Shown piece after piece: positions 33,314 to 42,670 of a stretch of DNA of 64,000 bases. The first letter of the stretch is position 1. Each line of letters starts with the position of its first letter. The stretch is taken from contig NZ_AP019308.1 in the NCBI RefSeq assembly GCF_003945345.1, positions 2,480,001-2,544,000 of the forward strand, read 5' to 3'. This DNA comes from Paenibacillus baekrokdamisoli. Lineage in GTDB: Bacteria; Bacillota; Bacilli; Paenibacillales; Paenibacillaceae. Made by a program: the position numbers and the translations under genes. Below the pieces are notes generated by a model, which worked only from the letters and a program-made list of their open reading frames with translations, was not told the origin of the DNA and did no database searches.

Positions 33314-34293
33314 CGGTTATCTGACAAAGGAGACATTTCAGCGGAAAAGATTGGCAGCAGCGAACCGTCTTCCAGCTTAACTAGCAAAGCTCCACTCTCA
33401 TCTAATCCGATTGGCGTTCCGACTACTATACCGGTTGGTGTTTTCAGTTGTGTCGGTTTAAATAAAGAGACAGATAACGCTTCCCACACTGTGCGAATCA
33501 AGCCGAAGCCCTCATTCTGATAAACGTTATAGAGCTGTTCAAATTCGATAATGAACGCCGCAATGATATCCGCTCGATCAAGAGGACGACCAAGCTCCAT
33601 TCGAAGTGAAGTCGCAATAGGCAGCAGCTCTTCGGGATAATCATCGGCCTCCAGATTCACACTGATTCCTATGCCGGCTATGACATATTTGAGACGTTCG
33701 TCCTCAGCTGTAGACTCCAGCAAAATGCCACTTATCTTTTTACCGCCAATGAGCAAATCATTCGGCCACTTAATCCCAATATCAAGGGGAGCTGCAACCG
33801 TCTTAAGTGCTCTACATAATGCAACAGCCGTAAGCAACGTTAACTGTGATGCGAATTGTAAGGGTAATCTCGGACGAAGCACAAGACTCATCCAAATACC
33901 TTTGCCAGAGGGAGAGACCCATTTGCGTCCCATTCTACCGCGCCCGCTCGTTTGCTGTTCAGCTATAACCAAAGTACCCTGGGGTGCATCATCCTCAGCG
34001 AGTCGCTGTGCGATATTTTGCGTGGAATCAACGGATTCATGCAGCTTAATGGCTTTTATTAAAGAGGTACCGCTCAATTTCTCCATCAGCTCTTGAATGG
34101 AGAGCTTAGAAGGCTTGCTAATAAGACGATAGCCTAGCCGCCTAGAAGCCTCAAACTTATAACCTTGAGCCTCAAGCTTCTTAATATGCTTCCAAACCGC
34201 AGTCCGGCTAATATGTAGATCTTTGCTGAGCACCTCACCGGACAAGTAGCCTTCGGTTTGCTGCTCCAGCAGCTCGAGAATTCGATTATCCAT
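33307..34293 (-). CDS. birA: Bifunctional biotin--protein ligase/biotin repressor
   Basis: A 328-residue protein that biotinylates carboxylase carrier domains and represses biotin genes when loaded with biotinyl-AMP. The N-terminal winged helix (SGEVLSKDLHISRTAVWKHI, residues about 18-37) is present, so it is the repressor type. The ligase core has the GRGRMGRKWVSP ATP/biotin loop and IGIKWPNDLLIGGKKISGIL. It lies 30 bp after cca, the order seen in Bacillus. Confidence 0.95.
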   Translation of the reverse strand: MDNRILELLEQQTEGYLSGEVLSKDLHISRTAVWKHIKKLEAQGYKFEASRRLGYRLISKPSKLSIQELMEKLSGTSLIKAIKLHESVDSTQNIAQRLAEDDAPQGTLVIAEQQTSGRGRMGRKWVSPSGKGIWMSLVLRPRLPLQFASQLTLLTAVALCRALKTVAAPLDIGIKWPNDLLIGGKKISGILLESTAEDERLKYVIAGIGISVNLEADDYPEELLPIATSLRMELGRPLDRADIIAAFIIEFEQLYNVYQNEGFGLIRTVWEALSVSLFKPTQLKTPTGIVVGTPIGLDESGALLVKLEDGSLLPIFSAEMSPLSDNRS

Positions 34294-34323
34294 AGTAACT
34301 CCTTATCGATCTAATCGATCCAC

Positions 34324-35619
34324 TCAAGTTTGACGTCGAGCAGCTTCGGCTAATAATCGCTTCTTATCATTAGGAACTTCACCAAACACAACACTTCGCA
34401 GCAGCTCATTCAGAAGCTGACCCAGCCACGGTCCAGAAGGCTTCTGGAGCAAGGCAAGGATATCTGCGCCCCCTATCGCAAGATCACGAACTGTGGATAG
34501 GGGCAGCGTCTGAAGCCAATCGTCCAGCTTGTCCATCGCTGCATTCGATCCAGTAGTTTTGGCTGCCGTTCTTAGCCAGCTGGCTGCTGCATCCTTACCA
34601 TAGGTCAAAATTGTTTCCATCCATGTTTGAAATAATAGTTGATCGGATTGTGAAAGATCCAGTGAGTCCGAGCTATTCATAGGCTGATAAGAATGCAAAG
34701 CCTGCTGCATATCATTCTCAACTTGCATCACAGTCTTCAAATGCTGCGTTCGCACTGTCGAGAAGCGAAAGGCATCGAATAGCCGGAAGGCTTCATCTGC
34801 TCCTAATCCAAGCCCCATGCACAGCCCCGCCCAGCGGTCATCGATCTGATCCAGCTTGTTTAATTGCTCAAAGATAGGAACCGCATGAATTCGTTTACGC
34901 TCATATTCTCCTGCAGCTTGAACGATTCTCTCCGGCAATTGTCTCTTCGTATATTTCAATAGACCGCTTGCTGCCATCCAAGCTATTGCCCTGATCGGGC
35001 TGCTGCCACCGATCATTTTATCCGCTTCAGCACCAACACGCTCCATCGCTACATGGACGAGCAAGCTGCTATGCTGCTTCAAGGCACGCCATGTTTGCGG
35101 GGCAATACGCATATTGAATTCTGACGCAAACCGTATTGCTCGCACCATCCGGAGAGCATCTTCCTGCAATCTAGCATCTGCATCACCAACACAGCGAATT
35201 ATACGATCCTGAAGATCCTGCATCCCGCCGAAAGGATCTACCACTGTGCCGTCCGCACGCATGGCCATAGCATTAATAGTGAAGTCTCTCCGCAGCAAAT
35301 CTGCTTCATGCTCTGTTACGAATTGAACCTGTGCAGGACGGCGAAATTGTTCATAGGCCGTCTCCGTACGATAGGTTGTAACTTCGTAGGTTTCTGCTCC
35401 ATGAATGACCGTTATCGTTCCATGCTGAAGCCCCGTCGGAATTGTCCTTGGGAAGCTAGCTATAACCTGTTCTGGCGTTGCAGAGGTTGCAATATCAACA
35501 TCATGGAGCGTTCTTCCCATTATTGTATCTCGGACGCAGCCGCCCACGAATACAGCCTCATAGCCTTGACTTTCAAGCTTCTGAAGAACGGGGAGCGCTA
35601 GTCTTAAGGCTTCCTTCAT
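34324..35619 (-). CDS. cca: CCA tRNA nucleotidyltransferase
   Basis: A class II nucleotidyltransferase of 431 residues that adds or repairs the 3'-CCA of tRNAs. The head domain has FVGGCVRDTIMGRTLHDVDI with the catalytic DxD, the RRDFTINAMAM segment and the neck ED-x-LRMVRAIRFA nucleotide-selection motif. The C-terminal body/tail is helical. A GGAGGGAG site precedes the ATG. It sits between bshA (28 bp upstream) and birA. Confidence 0.95.
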   Translation of the reverse strand: MKEALRLALPVLQKLESQGYEAVFVGGCVRDTIMGRTLHDVDIATSATPEQVIASFPRTIPTGLQHGTITVIHGAETYEVTTYRTETAYEQFRRPAQVQFVTEHEADLLRRDFTINAMAMRADGTVVDPFGGMQDLQDRIIRCVGDADARLQEDALRMVRAIRFASEFNMRIAPQTWRALKQHSSLLVHVAMERVGAEADKMIGGSSPIRAIAWMAASGLLKYTKRQLPERIVQAAGEYERKRIHAVPIFEQLNKLDQIDDRWAGLCMGLGLGADEAFRLFDAFRFSTVRTQHLKTVMQVENDMQQALHSYQPMNSSDSLDLSQSDQLLFQTWMETILTYGKDAAASWLRTAAKTTGSNAAMDKLDDWLQTLPLSTVRDLAIGGADILALLQKPSGPWLGQLLNELLRSVVFGEVPNDKKRLLAEAARRQT

Positions 35620-35647
35620 CTAATGCGCTCCCTCCTATGGATGCGAA

Positions 35648-36808
35648 TTACTCGCAGACTGGTACCGGAATATTTGCTTCAATACCAAGCACACGATAAT
35701 AAATACGTTCATATTCAGCCGTAATCAATTCATTACAGAACTGGTTACGTGCCCGATAAAGACAAGCTTCACGGAACTGCTGATAAAGCCGTTCATTCTG
35801 CAGCAGCTTGATTGCGTTATTTGCCATATCATCGGTATCTCCGATTGGAGACAAATAACCGGTCTCTCCATTCGTTACAAGCTCAGGGATACCGCCCGCG
35901 ATTGAACCAATCGTTGGAACACCACAAGCCATCGCTTCTAGCGCCACAAGTCCGAAGCTTTCCTTCTCCGATGGAAGCAGCATGAGATCAGCAATCGATA
36001 TCACATGAGCCACGTCATCTTGCTTGCCTAGAAAGTGAACTTTATCCTCGATTCCCATCGAGCGAACCTTATGCTGGATTTTCGGCAAATCAGGACCTTC
36101 ACCAACGAGTAGAAGACGACTTGGAACCTTTTGAAGAACCTTAGCAAAAATATCAACAACGTCGTTCATTCTTTTGACGGGTCTAAAGTTCGAAATATGC
36201 ATAAGGATCTTCTCACCCTTGCCGACAAAATCATTACGCAATGATGCGCAGTCTCGCGGGTAATAAACTCGTTTATCTACGAAGTTATACGTAAGATCAA
36301 TTGCTTTATCAATATCGAGTAAATCACGGGTTTCTCGAATTAAGTCATTCGAAACAGCTGTAACCGCATCGCTTTGGTTAATGCCTAGGCGGATCATATC
36401 TTTAATCGACTCATCCTGCGCGAGTACCGTAATATCTGTTCCATGCAGTGTGGTTACCGTTCGCAGCTGGTCTCCGACCATCTGTTTGGCTAAATAAGCA
36501 CATACCGCATGCGGAACCGCATAATGAACATGCAGCAAATCAAGTTTATGCATTTTCGCTACCTGAGCCATTTTGCTAGCCAACGATAAATCATAAGGCG
36601 GATATCGAAAGACATAATAGTCGTTTACTTCAACTTCGTGGTAGAAAATGTTTTTATGAAATTGTCCCAGTCGAAAAGGAACACTATGGGTAATAAAATG
36701 AATTTCATGCCCTTTTTCTGCAAGCAGCTTACCAAGCTCGGTTGCTACAACTCCCGATCCGCCCAATGATGGGTAGCAGGTAATTCCTATTTTCAAGCGT
36801 CTTGCCAT
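35648..36808 (-). CDS. bshA: N-acetyl-alpha-D-glucosaminyl L-malate synthase BshA
   Basis: A GT4-family glycosyltransferase of 386 residues that starts bacillithiol synthesis from UDP-GlcNAc and L-malate. It opens with KIGITCYPSLGGSGVVATELG, typical of BshA, contains LLHVHYAVPHAVCAY, and ends with the nucleotide-sugar site PSEKESFGLVALEAMACGVP (E-x7-E). A GGGGGTG site precedes the ATG. It follows bshB1 by 64 bp in the bacillithiol cluster. Confidence 0.95.
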   Translation of the reverse strand: MARRLKIGITCYPSLGGSGVVATELGKLLAEKGHEIHFITHSVPFRLGQFHKNIFYHEVEVNDYYVFRYPPYDLSLASKMAQVAKMHKLDLLHVHYAVPHAVCAYLAKQMVGDQLRTVTTLHGTDITVLAQDESIKDMIRLGINQSDAVTAVSNDLIRETRDLLDIDKAIDLTYNFVDKRVYYPRDCASLRNDFVGKGEKILMHISNFRPVKRMNDVVDIFAKVLQKVPSRLLLVGEGPDLPKIQHKVRSMGIEDKVHFLGKQDDVAHVISIADLMLLPSEKESFGLVALEAMACGVPTIGSIAGGIPELVTNGETGYLSPIGDTDDMANNAIKLLQNERLYQQFREACLYRARNQFCNELITAEYERIYYRVLGIEANIPVPVCE

Positions 36809-36872
36809 ACTTACACCCCCATTGGTTACACGGCTTTATAACATTGTATGCTCCATTTTGACGATTCCTGCT

Positions 36873-37571
36873 TTAAAATATCGTAACCGCATAAGGACGC
36901 TTCATTGCAAATCCTTCCGCATATGCCCATCCACGTGTTTGTCCAAGCAGCATGTCACGAGCAGTTACTCGTTCCACGTACCGGTCTGTCAATGGCGTCT
37001 GCACACGATCTTCACCCGCGGCAGCCGGAGCAAACTGAGATCGATAAGCTCGCAGCGCATTGATCTTCTGTTCCACATACTCACTGATATCCGTAATAAG
37101 CGATACTTCGCTGCTATCATTTATGTAATAAAAATAAAGTTGTTCCACCTGAACGGATGGCAGCTCAGGCAAGTAATTACGCAATTTCGCATTAAATACG
37201 GCCTCTTCCAGCAGACGACTGCATGCATTATGATCCGGATGACGGTCAACCCAATAGGGTGCAAAAACAAGACGAGGTCGCAAACGGCGAATTTCACGTA
37301 CGATAGCTTCAATTTGCTCCGATGAGCCTGTTAGTCCTCTGTCGGGCAGTCCAAGACAGGAGCGGTAGGATAAGCCAAGCACCGCGGAAGCTTCGGCAGC
37401 TTCTTGCCGCCTTGTTTCTACGGTGCCGTTAGAGGACATCTCTGCTTCTGTCAAATCACAAATGCCAACACGAAATCCTTCATGAACATGTTTAGCAATG
37501 GTACCTCCCATCCCAATCTCAACATCATCAGGATGAGCACCAAAGGCAAGTATATCAACGGTTTTCATCAT
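36873..37571 (-). CDS. bshB1: Bacillithiol biosynthesis deacetylase BshB1
   Basis: A zinc-dependent LmbE-family deacetylase of 232 residues that removes acetate from GlcNAc-malate, the second bacillithiol step. AFGAHPDDVEIGMGGT carries the His and Asp-Asp metal ligands, and VDRHPDHNACSRL the third His. Three in-frame ATG codons are possible (37577, 37571, 37568); 37571 has the best spacing to GGGTGA, which lies in the end of mgsA. The overlap with mgsA indicates coupled translation. Confidence 0.94.
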   Translation of the reverse strand: MMKTVDILAFGAHPDDVEIGMGGTIAKHVHEGFRVGICDLTEAEMSSNGTVETRRQEAAEASAVLGLSYRSCLGLPDRGLTGSSEQIEAIVREIRRLRPRLVFAPYWVDRHPDHNACSRLLEEAVFNAKLRNYLPELPSVQVEQLYFYYINDSSEVSLITDISEYVEQKINALRAYRSQFAPAAAGEDRVQTPLTDRYVERVTARDMLLGQTRGWAYAEGFAMKRPYAVTIF

Positions 37572-37573
37572 TA

Positions 37574-37987
37574 TCATTCACCCGGCTTATATTTATGGAC
37601 AAGCTCACGCCATCCGAAGTCTCCGCGCTGCAGTGCCCTTACAAGTATTTCCCCAGTTGCGACATTGGTTGCAACCGGAATTCCCTGCACATCACAAAGT
37701 CTTAATAAAGCAATAATATCAGGCTCGTGAGGCTGTGCCATAAGTGGATCGCGGAAGAAGAGTATTAAATCCATTTCATTTTGTGCTACCATAGCGCCAA
37801 TCTGCTGGTCCCCGCCTAGCGGTCCAGACATGAAACGATGGATGGATAATTTGGTTTGTTCCATAATACGGGTACCTGTTGTACCCGTTGAATAAAGGGT
37901 ATGACCTTCAAATGCCATCTCATAAGCGATAACAAAGTTCACCATTTCATCTTTTTTACGATCATGCGCAATAAACGCGATGTTCAT
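37574..37987 (-). CDS. mgsA: Methylglyoxal synthase
   Basis: A 137-residue enzyme converting dihydroxyacetone phosphate to methylglyoxal and phosphate. It starts [18 protein letters not shown] with the phosphate-binding His/Lys; TGTTGTRI and [15 protein letters not shown] (catalytic Asp) follow, then [15 protein letters not shown]. It lies between dapB and bshB1; bacillithiol made by the next genes detoxifies methylglyoxal, so the grouping is functionally sensible. Confidence 0.95.
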   Translation of the reverse strand: MNIAFIAHDRKKDEMVNFVIAYEMAFEGHTLYSTGTTGTRIMEQTKLSIHRFMSGPLGGDQQIGAMVAQNEMDLILFFRDPLMAQPHEPDIIALLRLCDVQGIPVATNVATGEILVRALQRGDFGWRELVHKYKPGE

Positions 37988-38028
37988 CCAAGTCGTTCCC
38001 CTCTCCGGTTACCCCGCAAGTGCTCTCA

Positions 38029-38835
38029 TCAATCCATTACATGCTCAAAGCCATAAATAAGTCCAGTATAAGTCATTACCTTCTTAACGGCTACACTTAC
38101 ACCCGGCATATACCCTGCACGTTCGTAGGAATCATGACGGATTTTAAGCGTTTGTCCAAATCCGCCAAAAACAACCTCCTGCTGGGCAAAAACACCTGGA
38201 AGCCGAACACTATGTATTCGAAAGCCATTATAGTAGCCGCCTCTTGCTCCTTCGATTATTTCCTTTTCATTTGGATTCCCCTGTCGCAGCTCTTGTCTAG
38301 CTTCAGCGATTAGCTCCGCTGTCTTGATCGAAGTTCCCGAAGGCGCATCCAGCTTCTGATCTCCATGATATTCGATAATTTCAACATGAGGTAGATATTT
38401 TGCTGCTTGCGCAGCAAACTTCATCATTAGAATTGCTCCAATCGAGAAATTAGGTGCAATTAATCCACCGATCCCTTGGCTTTGACATAGCTTGTCCAGC
38501 TCTTTAATTTGCTCTGGGGTAATCCCAGTTGTACCAATAACCGGACGAACGCCATGACGAATCGCTGTTTCTGTAATGCTATAGGCAGCATGAGGCACGG
38601 TAAAATCAACAAGCACATCTGCTTGCGTATTAGATAAGGCAGTCTCCAAATCTGAGGAAACGATAATACCGCAGGGCTGCAGTCCGACGAGCGTTCCCGC
38701 ATCAATCGGACCGGCGGATTGACTTACCGCTGCAGCTAATATCAATTCCTCATCTTGAAGCACCATCTTGACGACCTCGCGGCCCATACGCCCGCCTGCA
38801 CCTGTTACAACAACTTTTATTGGTTCTGTCCTCAT
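38029..38835 (-). CDS. dapB: 4-hydroxy-tetrahydrodipicolinate reductase
   Basis: A 268-residue NAD(P)H-dependent reductase of lysine, meso-diaminopimelate and dipicolinate synthesis. It has the Rossmann motif VVTGAGGRMGREVV, the GTTGIT loop, the catalytic EIIEYHGDQKLDAPSGTSIK with His and Lys, and a C-terminal tetrahydrodipicolinate region (GGYYNGFRIHSVRLPG). It has an AGGTGA ribosome site. It starts the dapB-mgsA-bshB1-bshA-cca-birA series. Confidence 0.95.
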   Translation of the reverse strand: MRTEPIKVVVTGAGGRMGREVVKMVLQDEELILAAAVSQSAGPIDAGTLVGLQPCGIIVSSDLETALSNTQADVLVDFTVPHAAYSITETAIRHGVRPVIGTTGITPEQIKELDKLCQSQGIGGLIAPNFSIGAILMMKFAAQAAKYLPHVEIIEYHGDQKLDAPSGTSIKTAELIAEARQELRQGNPNEKEIIEGARGGYYNGFRIHSVRLPGVFAQQEVVFGGFGQTLKIRHDSYERAGYMPGVSVAVKKVMTYTGLIYGFEHVMD

Positions 38836-38839
38836 TTTA

Positions 38840-39382
38840 TCACCTATTCCCCTTCGGTTTTCTTATCTGATTGTTCGCGCTTCGTCTGCGGGCCTTTACA
38901 TCGCTAAGCAAACGGCGTGCCGCTTTATGCTCAGGATCAAGACCTATGGCACGCAAGGCACATGACGCAGCCTCATCGAGCCTATTTAATGATGCATACG
39001 CAGCACCCAGCAGCAGCAAGGCTTCCAGATTCAGCGGATCAAGGCGAGACGCCTCCTGCAGCATTTCTAACGCTTGATCAGCCTTCACAGACGTTTGTGT
39101 AGACAATATCGTCTCTGCTTCTAGGACAAGCTGTTTGGCCTGGACGGTTTGTAGGTGAAAATGATATTCTTGCTGCGCTGGATCCAGCTTCACTGCCTGC
39201 TCAGCATAATCAAGTGCCTTTTGCCATTTCCCGCTCCGAGCGCATGTTATGGAGCATCTATAGTAGGCAGCCGCATTACCGGGCTCCTCTTCAATTGCTT
39301 CCTCAAAGCGAATGATAGCCTGCTCAAAATCGCCACCTAAGATGGCTTCGTAAGCTTTCTTCAAGCTGCTCTCTCCGTCCAT
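38840..39382 (-). CDS. TPR-repeat protein upstream of dapB
   Basis: A 180-residue soluble protein with about four tetratricopeptide-like repeats (AYEAILGGDFEQAIIRFEEA, AAAYYRCSITCARSGKWQKA, LEALLLLGAAYASLNRLDEA). The C-terminus is basic (KARRRSANNQIRKPKGNR). The ATG at 39382 has AAGGAGG 8 nt upstream; an earlier start would put that site inside the gene. It ends 4 bp before dapB, so it is in the same transcript. Bacillus has no TPR gene here; function unknown. Confidence 0.78.
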   Translation of the reverse strand: MDGESSLKKAYEAILGGDFEQAIIRFEEAIEEEPGNAAAYYRCSITCARSGKWQKALDYAEQAVKLDPAQQEYHFHLQTVQAKQLVLEAETILSTQTSVKADQALEMLQEASRLDPLNLEALLLLGAAYASLNRLDEAASCALRAIGLDPEHKAARRLLSDVKARRRSANNQIRKPKGNR

Positions 39383-39435
39383 CCGTCCATCCTCCTTGTA
39401 CACAGGTGATGGTACAGCATATGTATAAAGCTGCT

Positions 39436-39771
39436 TTACGGTTCGACGTTTTTTCGAGTCCAGCGGTTTGCATCCCGCGTATTAAACTTATTCATTACGC
39501 GATCATGCGCCTCGGCCATATCGATCCCTAAGGAATTTGCAAAGCAGATTACGATAAATAAGATGTCTGCCAGCTCATTTTCTATAGAGTTGTCTGCTTC
39601 GTCCACTTTCTTCGGTTTTTCACCAAATTCATGATTAACCTCTCGGGCAAGCTCGCCAACTTCTTCAGTCATGCGGGCTAGCATGGATAATGGGCTAAAA
39701 TAACCCTCTTTGAATTGCGAGATGTAGCGGTCTACCTCACGCTGCATTTCCGCAAGTGATTTTTCTGACAT
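39436..39771 (-). CDS. MazG-like nucleotide pyrophosphohydrolase (YpjD type)
   Basis: A 111-residue all-alpha NTP pyrophosphohydrolase that hydrolyses nucleoside triphosphates to monophosphates, usually for house-cleaning. Metal ligands are seen in MTEEVGELAREVNHEFG (ExxE) and IENELADILFIVI (ExxD), with a C-terminal MNKFNTRDANRW. It corresponds to ypjD of Bacillus by position and size. The first gene of the leftward dapB transcript, it is divergent from the YitT-family gene. Confidence 0.93.
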   Translation of the reverse strand: MSEKSLAEMQREVDRYISQFKEGYFSPLSMLARMTEEVGELAREVNHEFGEKPKKVDEADNSIENELADILFIVICFANSLGIDMAEAHDRVMNKFNTRDANRWTRKNVEP

Positions 39772-39941
39772 GACGGTATTCCTTTCTATTCACCTTGGGT
39801 CTATTCATATGTTATCGCAAAGCGCATGTGAAAACAATGCTTTTGCAATCGTCTCAAAAGAGCCATACTACTTCTATGCCTTAAGAATCGTTCATTCATT
39901 TCATTATCATAAAGAGGGACTAGAAGGGAGTATGATTCGGC

Positions 39942-40808
39942 TTGACTACTCGTCTATCGACACTGCTGCGCACCTTGCCGCTCGTCATGTTTGGCACTGC
40001 GGTTTATGCGTTCGGTCTTCACTATTTTATTATTCCTAATCAGCTCATGGAGGGCGGCGTCACTGGAATCGCTATCCTTCTCAACTACGCGTTGGGTTGG
40101 CCTCTATCGATCTCCACGCTTGTGCTGAATATTCCTTTGTTTATTGTGGGATGGCGTATTCTAGGCCGTTCACAGATCGGCTACTCCATTTTCGGCACGG
40201 TATCCTTATCTGTGTTTCTTGCTCTGATGGAAAAGCTTATTCATTTAGGCTGGATTGTTCCTTTTCGCACATCAAACGATTACATACTAGCTGCACTTTA
40301 TGCTGGGGTTACGCTCGGGTTTGGACTAGGAATTGTATTCCGTTTCGGCGGTACAACTGGAGGAGCAGACATCGTCGCACGCATCGCCTCCAAAATGAAG
40401 GGCTGGAGTATGGGACAAGTCATTCTAACCCTTGATGTCATTATTATCGGAGTTTCCCTTATCTATATCCCAAAGGAAAAGGTTCTCTATACTTTAGTGG
40501 CTGTTTTTATCGCTTCCAAAATGATTGATTTCATTCAAGAAGGGGCTTATGCTGCTAAAGCCTTCTCTATCTTTACTGAGAACGGTGAAAGGCTCGCCAC
40601 CCTCATTACGCAGGAAATGGAACGAGGTGTTACTTTATTTCCTGCAAGAGGAGCCTACTCCGGCAAACAAAAAGAGGTCGTCTACTGCGTCGTTTCCCGT
40701 CAAGAAATTAGACGGATGAAAACGATTATTCGCAGTATCGACCCTTTGGCTTTTATCGTCATTACAGACGTGCATGATGTGCTTGGTGAAGGGTTTAAGG
40801 AAGAATAA
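39942..40808 (+). CDS. YitT family membrane protein
   Basis: A 288-residue protein with about five membrane helices (residues 10-190) and a C-terminal cytosolic DUF2179 domain (VTLFPARGAYSGKQKEVVYC and the I-D-P-x-A-F-I segment). GLHYFIIPNQLMEGGVTGIAILL and the FGGTTGGADIVARI loop are family signatures. Substrate is unknown; members are often annotated as putative transporters. The start is TTG, with AGAAGGGAG at a rather long spacing of 11 nt. It interrupts the leftward series as one of two plus-strand genes, where Bacillus keeps its paralogue ypjC. Confidence 0.88.
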   Translation: MTTRLSTLLRTLPLVMFGTAVYAFGLHYFIIPNQLMEGGVTGIAILLNYALGWPLSISTLVLNIPLFIVGWRILGRSQIGYSIFGTVSLSVFLALMEKLIHLGWIVPFRTSNDYILAALYAGVTLGFGLGIVFRFGGTTGGADIVARIASKMKGWSMGQVILTLDVIIIGVSLIYIPKEKVLYTLVAVFIASKMIDFIQEGAYAAKAFSIFTENGERLATLITQEMERGVTLFPARGAYSGKQKEVVYCVVSRQEIRRMKTIIRSIDPLAFIVITDVHDVLGEGFKEE

Positions 40809-40819
40809 TGCTCATAAGA

Positions 40820-41767
40820 CTATCGCCTCTTCTTATTACCATTTGCTGGGGAATAAGGCGAACCATGTCTCCGCTCATAAGCGAATCTTCGCCAGCCCAC
40901 TAAAGCAAGCATGCTCATGACAATTGCTGAAATATATAAGATAGCAAGCTGCTCACTGCTGGATGGATTTCCACCTGGCATCATCACTCGAGGATCCGAT
41001 TGCGCGGCTATGGAAGGATGATCCCCTTGAAATAGATGACTTTGCGCGAGAATCAAATTTTGAAAGGCTTGAGGAATTGAGGTCGCGTTAGTCTTCCCTT
41101 CCTTCTCTACATGGCGAATCAACTGCTCCGTGTACACCAATTGATTCCGAAGTCCAAGAAGGAGCGAAGCATCACGCTGCATCAACGCAGCTACTTCGAA
41201 CCTCTGAAGATGCTCGTTGTAAATACGTAGAGAAATAAGCGTTTCCTCAGAATAACCCTTACGTTGTGATTGCCACGCTTGACGCATTCGACTTTCATCA
41301 TCTCCGAGAATGTCCTCATATTGGAGCCAAAGCCCAGCTTCCGGCCTTATTAAAGCATCAGACGCCAATTTAATCCGAGCTGCTTGCATGTACCAATCGC
41401 GGCTTGAGCCGGTTTGAGACAACACCTGCTTGACTTCTTTCAAACTTTTATCAAAAGCAATCCACCCCTGCGGGGTTCCCTGCTGTCTCACGCTTGGCAG
41501 CGCAGAGGCTTTCTCTAAATGCCCAAGAATGGTATAAGCAAGCTGACGGTTGCCTTTGTTAGATGCGGAATACAGCTCTTCTGACAAGCGATTCAACTCC
41601 GTAAGGGCCACATACGACTTGTCCATATGTAAAGCGGCCGATTGCTCATCATGGAATACTGCTGCTGGATTTGAATCATAACTGCAGCCTGCAGTTATAG
41701 ATAGAACTACGATAACCGCAAGCATGATAAAGAACGCAGATGGTTTATTGCTCATGCTCATGTTCAT
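40820..41767 (-). CDS. ypjB: Sporulation protein YpjB
   Basis: A 315-residue lipoprotein-like membrane protein. The signal peptide ends SITAGC with the lipid cysteine at residue 28. A helical extracellular domain and a C-terminal membrane segment (LAILYISAIVMSMLALVGW) with a short basic tail follow. It matches the ypjB position between ypjA and ypjD. In Bacillus it is sporulation-associated, but its molecular role is not known. The ATG at 41767 has AGGAGG 9 nt upstream; other ATG codons 6-12 nt away are possible. Confidence 0.82.
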   Translation of the reverse strand: MNMSMSNKPSAFFIMLAVIVVLSITAGCSYDSNPAAVFHDEQSAALHMDKSYVALTELNRLSEELYSASNKGNRQLAYTILGHLEKASALPSVRQQGTPQGWIAFDKSLKEVKQVLSQTGSSRDWYMQAARIKLASDALIRPEAGLWLQYEDILGDDESRMRQAWQSQRKGYSEETLISLRIYNEHLQRFEVAALMQRDASLLLGLRNQLVYTEQLIRHVEKEGKTNATSIPQAFQNLILAQSHLFQGDHPSIAAQSDPRVMMPGGNPSSSEQLAILYISAIVMSMLALVGWRRFAYERRHGSPYSPANGNKKRR

Positions 41768-41810
41768 GTTCATCCCCCTCCTGTACAAATGTATGGGGGG
41801 ATGTCCAATA

Positions 41811-42446
41811 TTAGACCTTTCGGAATTGAAGTGTAAACCAAGTCACAAGTAAACTGAAAACGGATAAACCGATCGTGAAGGTTTGAATCGCGTTTAGATC
41901 ATCCTCAAGTACGTCAGACAGCCATGGATATACGCCAAAGGTATAATCAACCGTGTCATTCAACAAAAGCCATAGAAGCGCAAAGAAAGCGGCCAAACGA
42001 CCAAACACCATAAATCTTACGAAAAGCAGTCCCTCAATCGCCATGCCTAGGTGAGATACAATTAGCATATAGTGCTCCCATACGAGGTGATCGCCCTGTG
42101 CTGCCCCAGCAAGGATCATCGTGACTGCCCATATCCCATATTTCAACGAAGTAACAACAGCTAACGCCTCGATGATCGGCCTTAGCAATCTCAACACACT
42201 CGATGATTTCGTAAACTGTGGAAACAGGAGGTAAAGCAGCGATAAGGTAAAGAACAAACTGGCTGTTGGACTATCTGGAACGAAGACAACCCTCCATAAA
42301 GGATGATGATCAAGCGTATATTGCATTTGGTCCCAGTACCATATGTAACCGTATACAGTACCAAGTGCGTTTACGAGAAACAATACGATCAACATCTGTC
42401 GGCTAGCAAGAAAAGCACGGCTCCAAAAAAATGATATCGACGACAA
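41811..42446 (-). CDS. ypjA: DUF1405 membrane protein YpjA
   Basis: A 211-residue protein with about six membrane helices (for example LIVLFLVNALGTVYGYIWYW, where the GTVYGYIWY motif is typical of DUF1405). Function is unknown. It lies between qcrC and ypjB exactly as in Bacillus. A TTG at 42446 has GGAAGG 9 nt upstream; a GTG at 42455 abuts that site. Two terminator-type hairpins separate it from qcrC. Confidence 0.85.
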   Translation of the reverse strand: MSSISFFWSRAFLASRQMLIVLFLVNALGTVYGYIWYWDQMQYTLDHHPLWRVVFVPDSPTASLFFTLSLLYLLFPQFTKSSSVLRLLRPIIEALAVVTSLKYGIWAVTMILAGAAQGDHLVWEHYMLIVSHLGMAIEGLLFVRFMVFGRLAAFFALLWLLLNDTVDYTFGVYPWLSDVLEDDLNAIQTFTIGLSVFSLLVTWFTLQFRKV

Positions 42447-42481
42447 TAAAGCCACCCTTCCTTAAACTTTCTCGTGTATAT

Positions 42482-42536
42482 AAAAAAGACGGCTAACACT
42501 CCGCATAAACAAGTTAGCACATCTACGCTGTCTTTA
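42482..42536 (-). terminator. Second hairpin before ypjA
   Basis: AAAGAC/GTCTTT and GCTAAC/GTTAGC pair with an asymmetric internal loop and run into six T on the minus strand. It could be a back-up terminator for qcrABC or an attenuator for ypjA. Confidence 0.5.
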
Positions 42537-42612
42537 GTCGCGTTACAAGTTTCTTCCATAAGCAGCATTAGAAAAAGTGTCGATCAGTATACCTGCTTCT
42601 CTGAATTCATTT

Positions 42613-42650
42613 AAAAAAACCTGATCGAGTTGTTGCGATCAGGTTTTTTT
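42613..42650. terminator. Bidirectional terminator after qcrC
   Basis: A 15-bp perfect stem (42613-42627 with 42636-42650) with A and T tracts at its ends, so it can terminate in either direction; here it ends qcrABC. It lies 20 bp after the qcrC stop codon. Confidence 0.92.
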
Positions 42651-42670
42651 GTCTGTGAAGTGTTATTCAA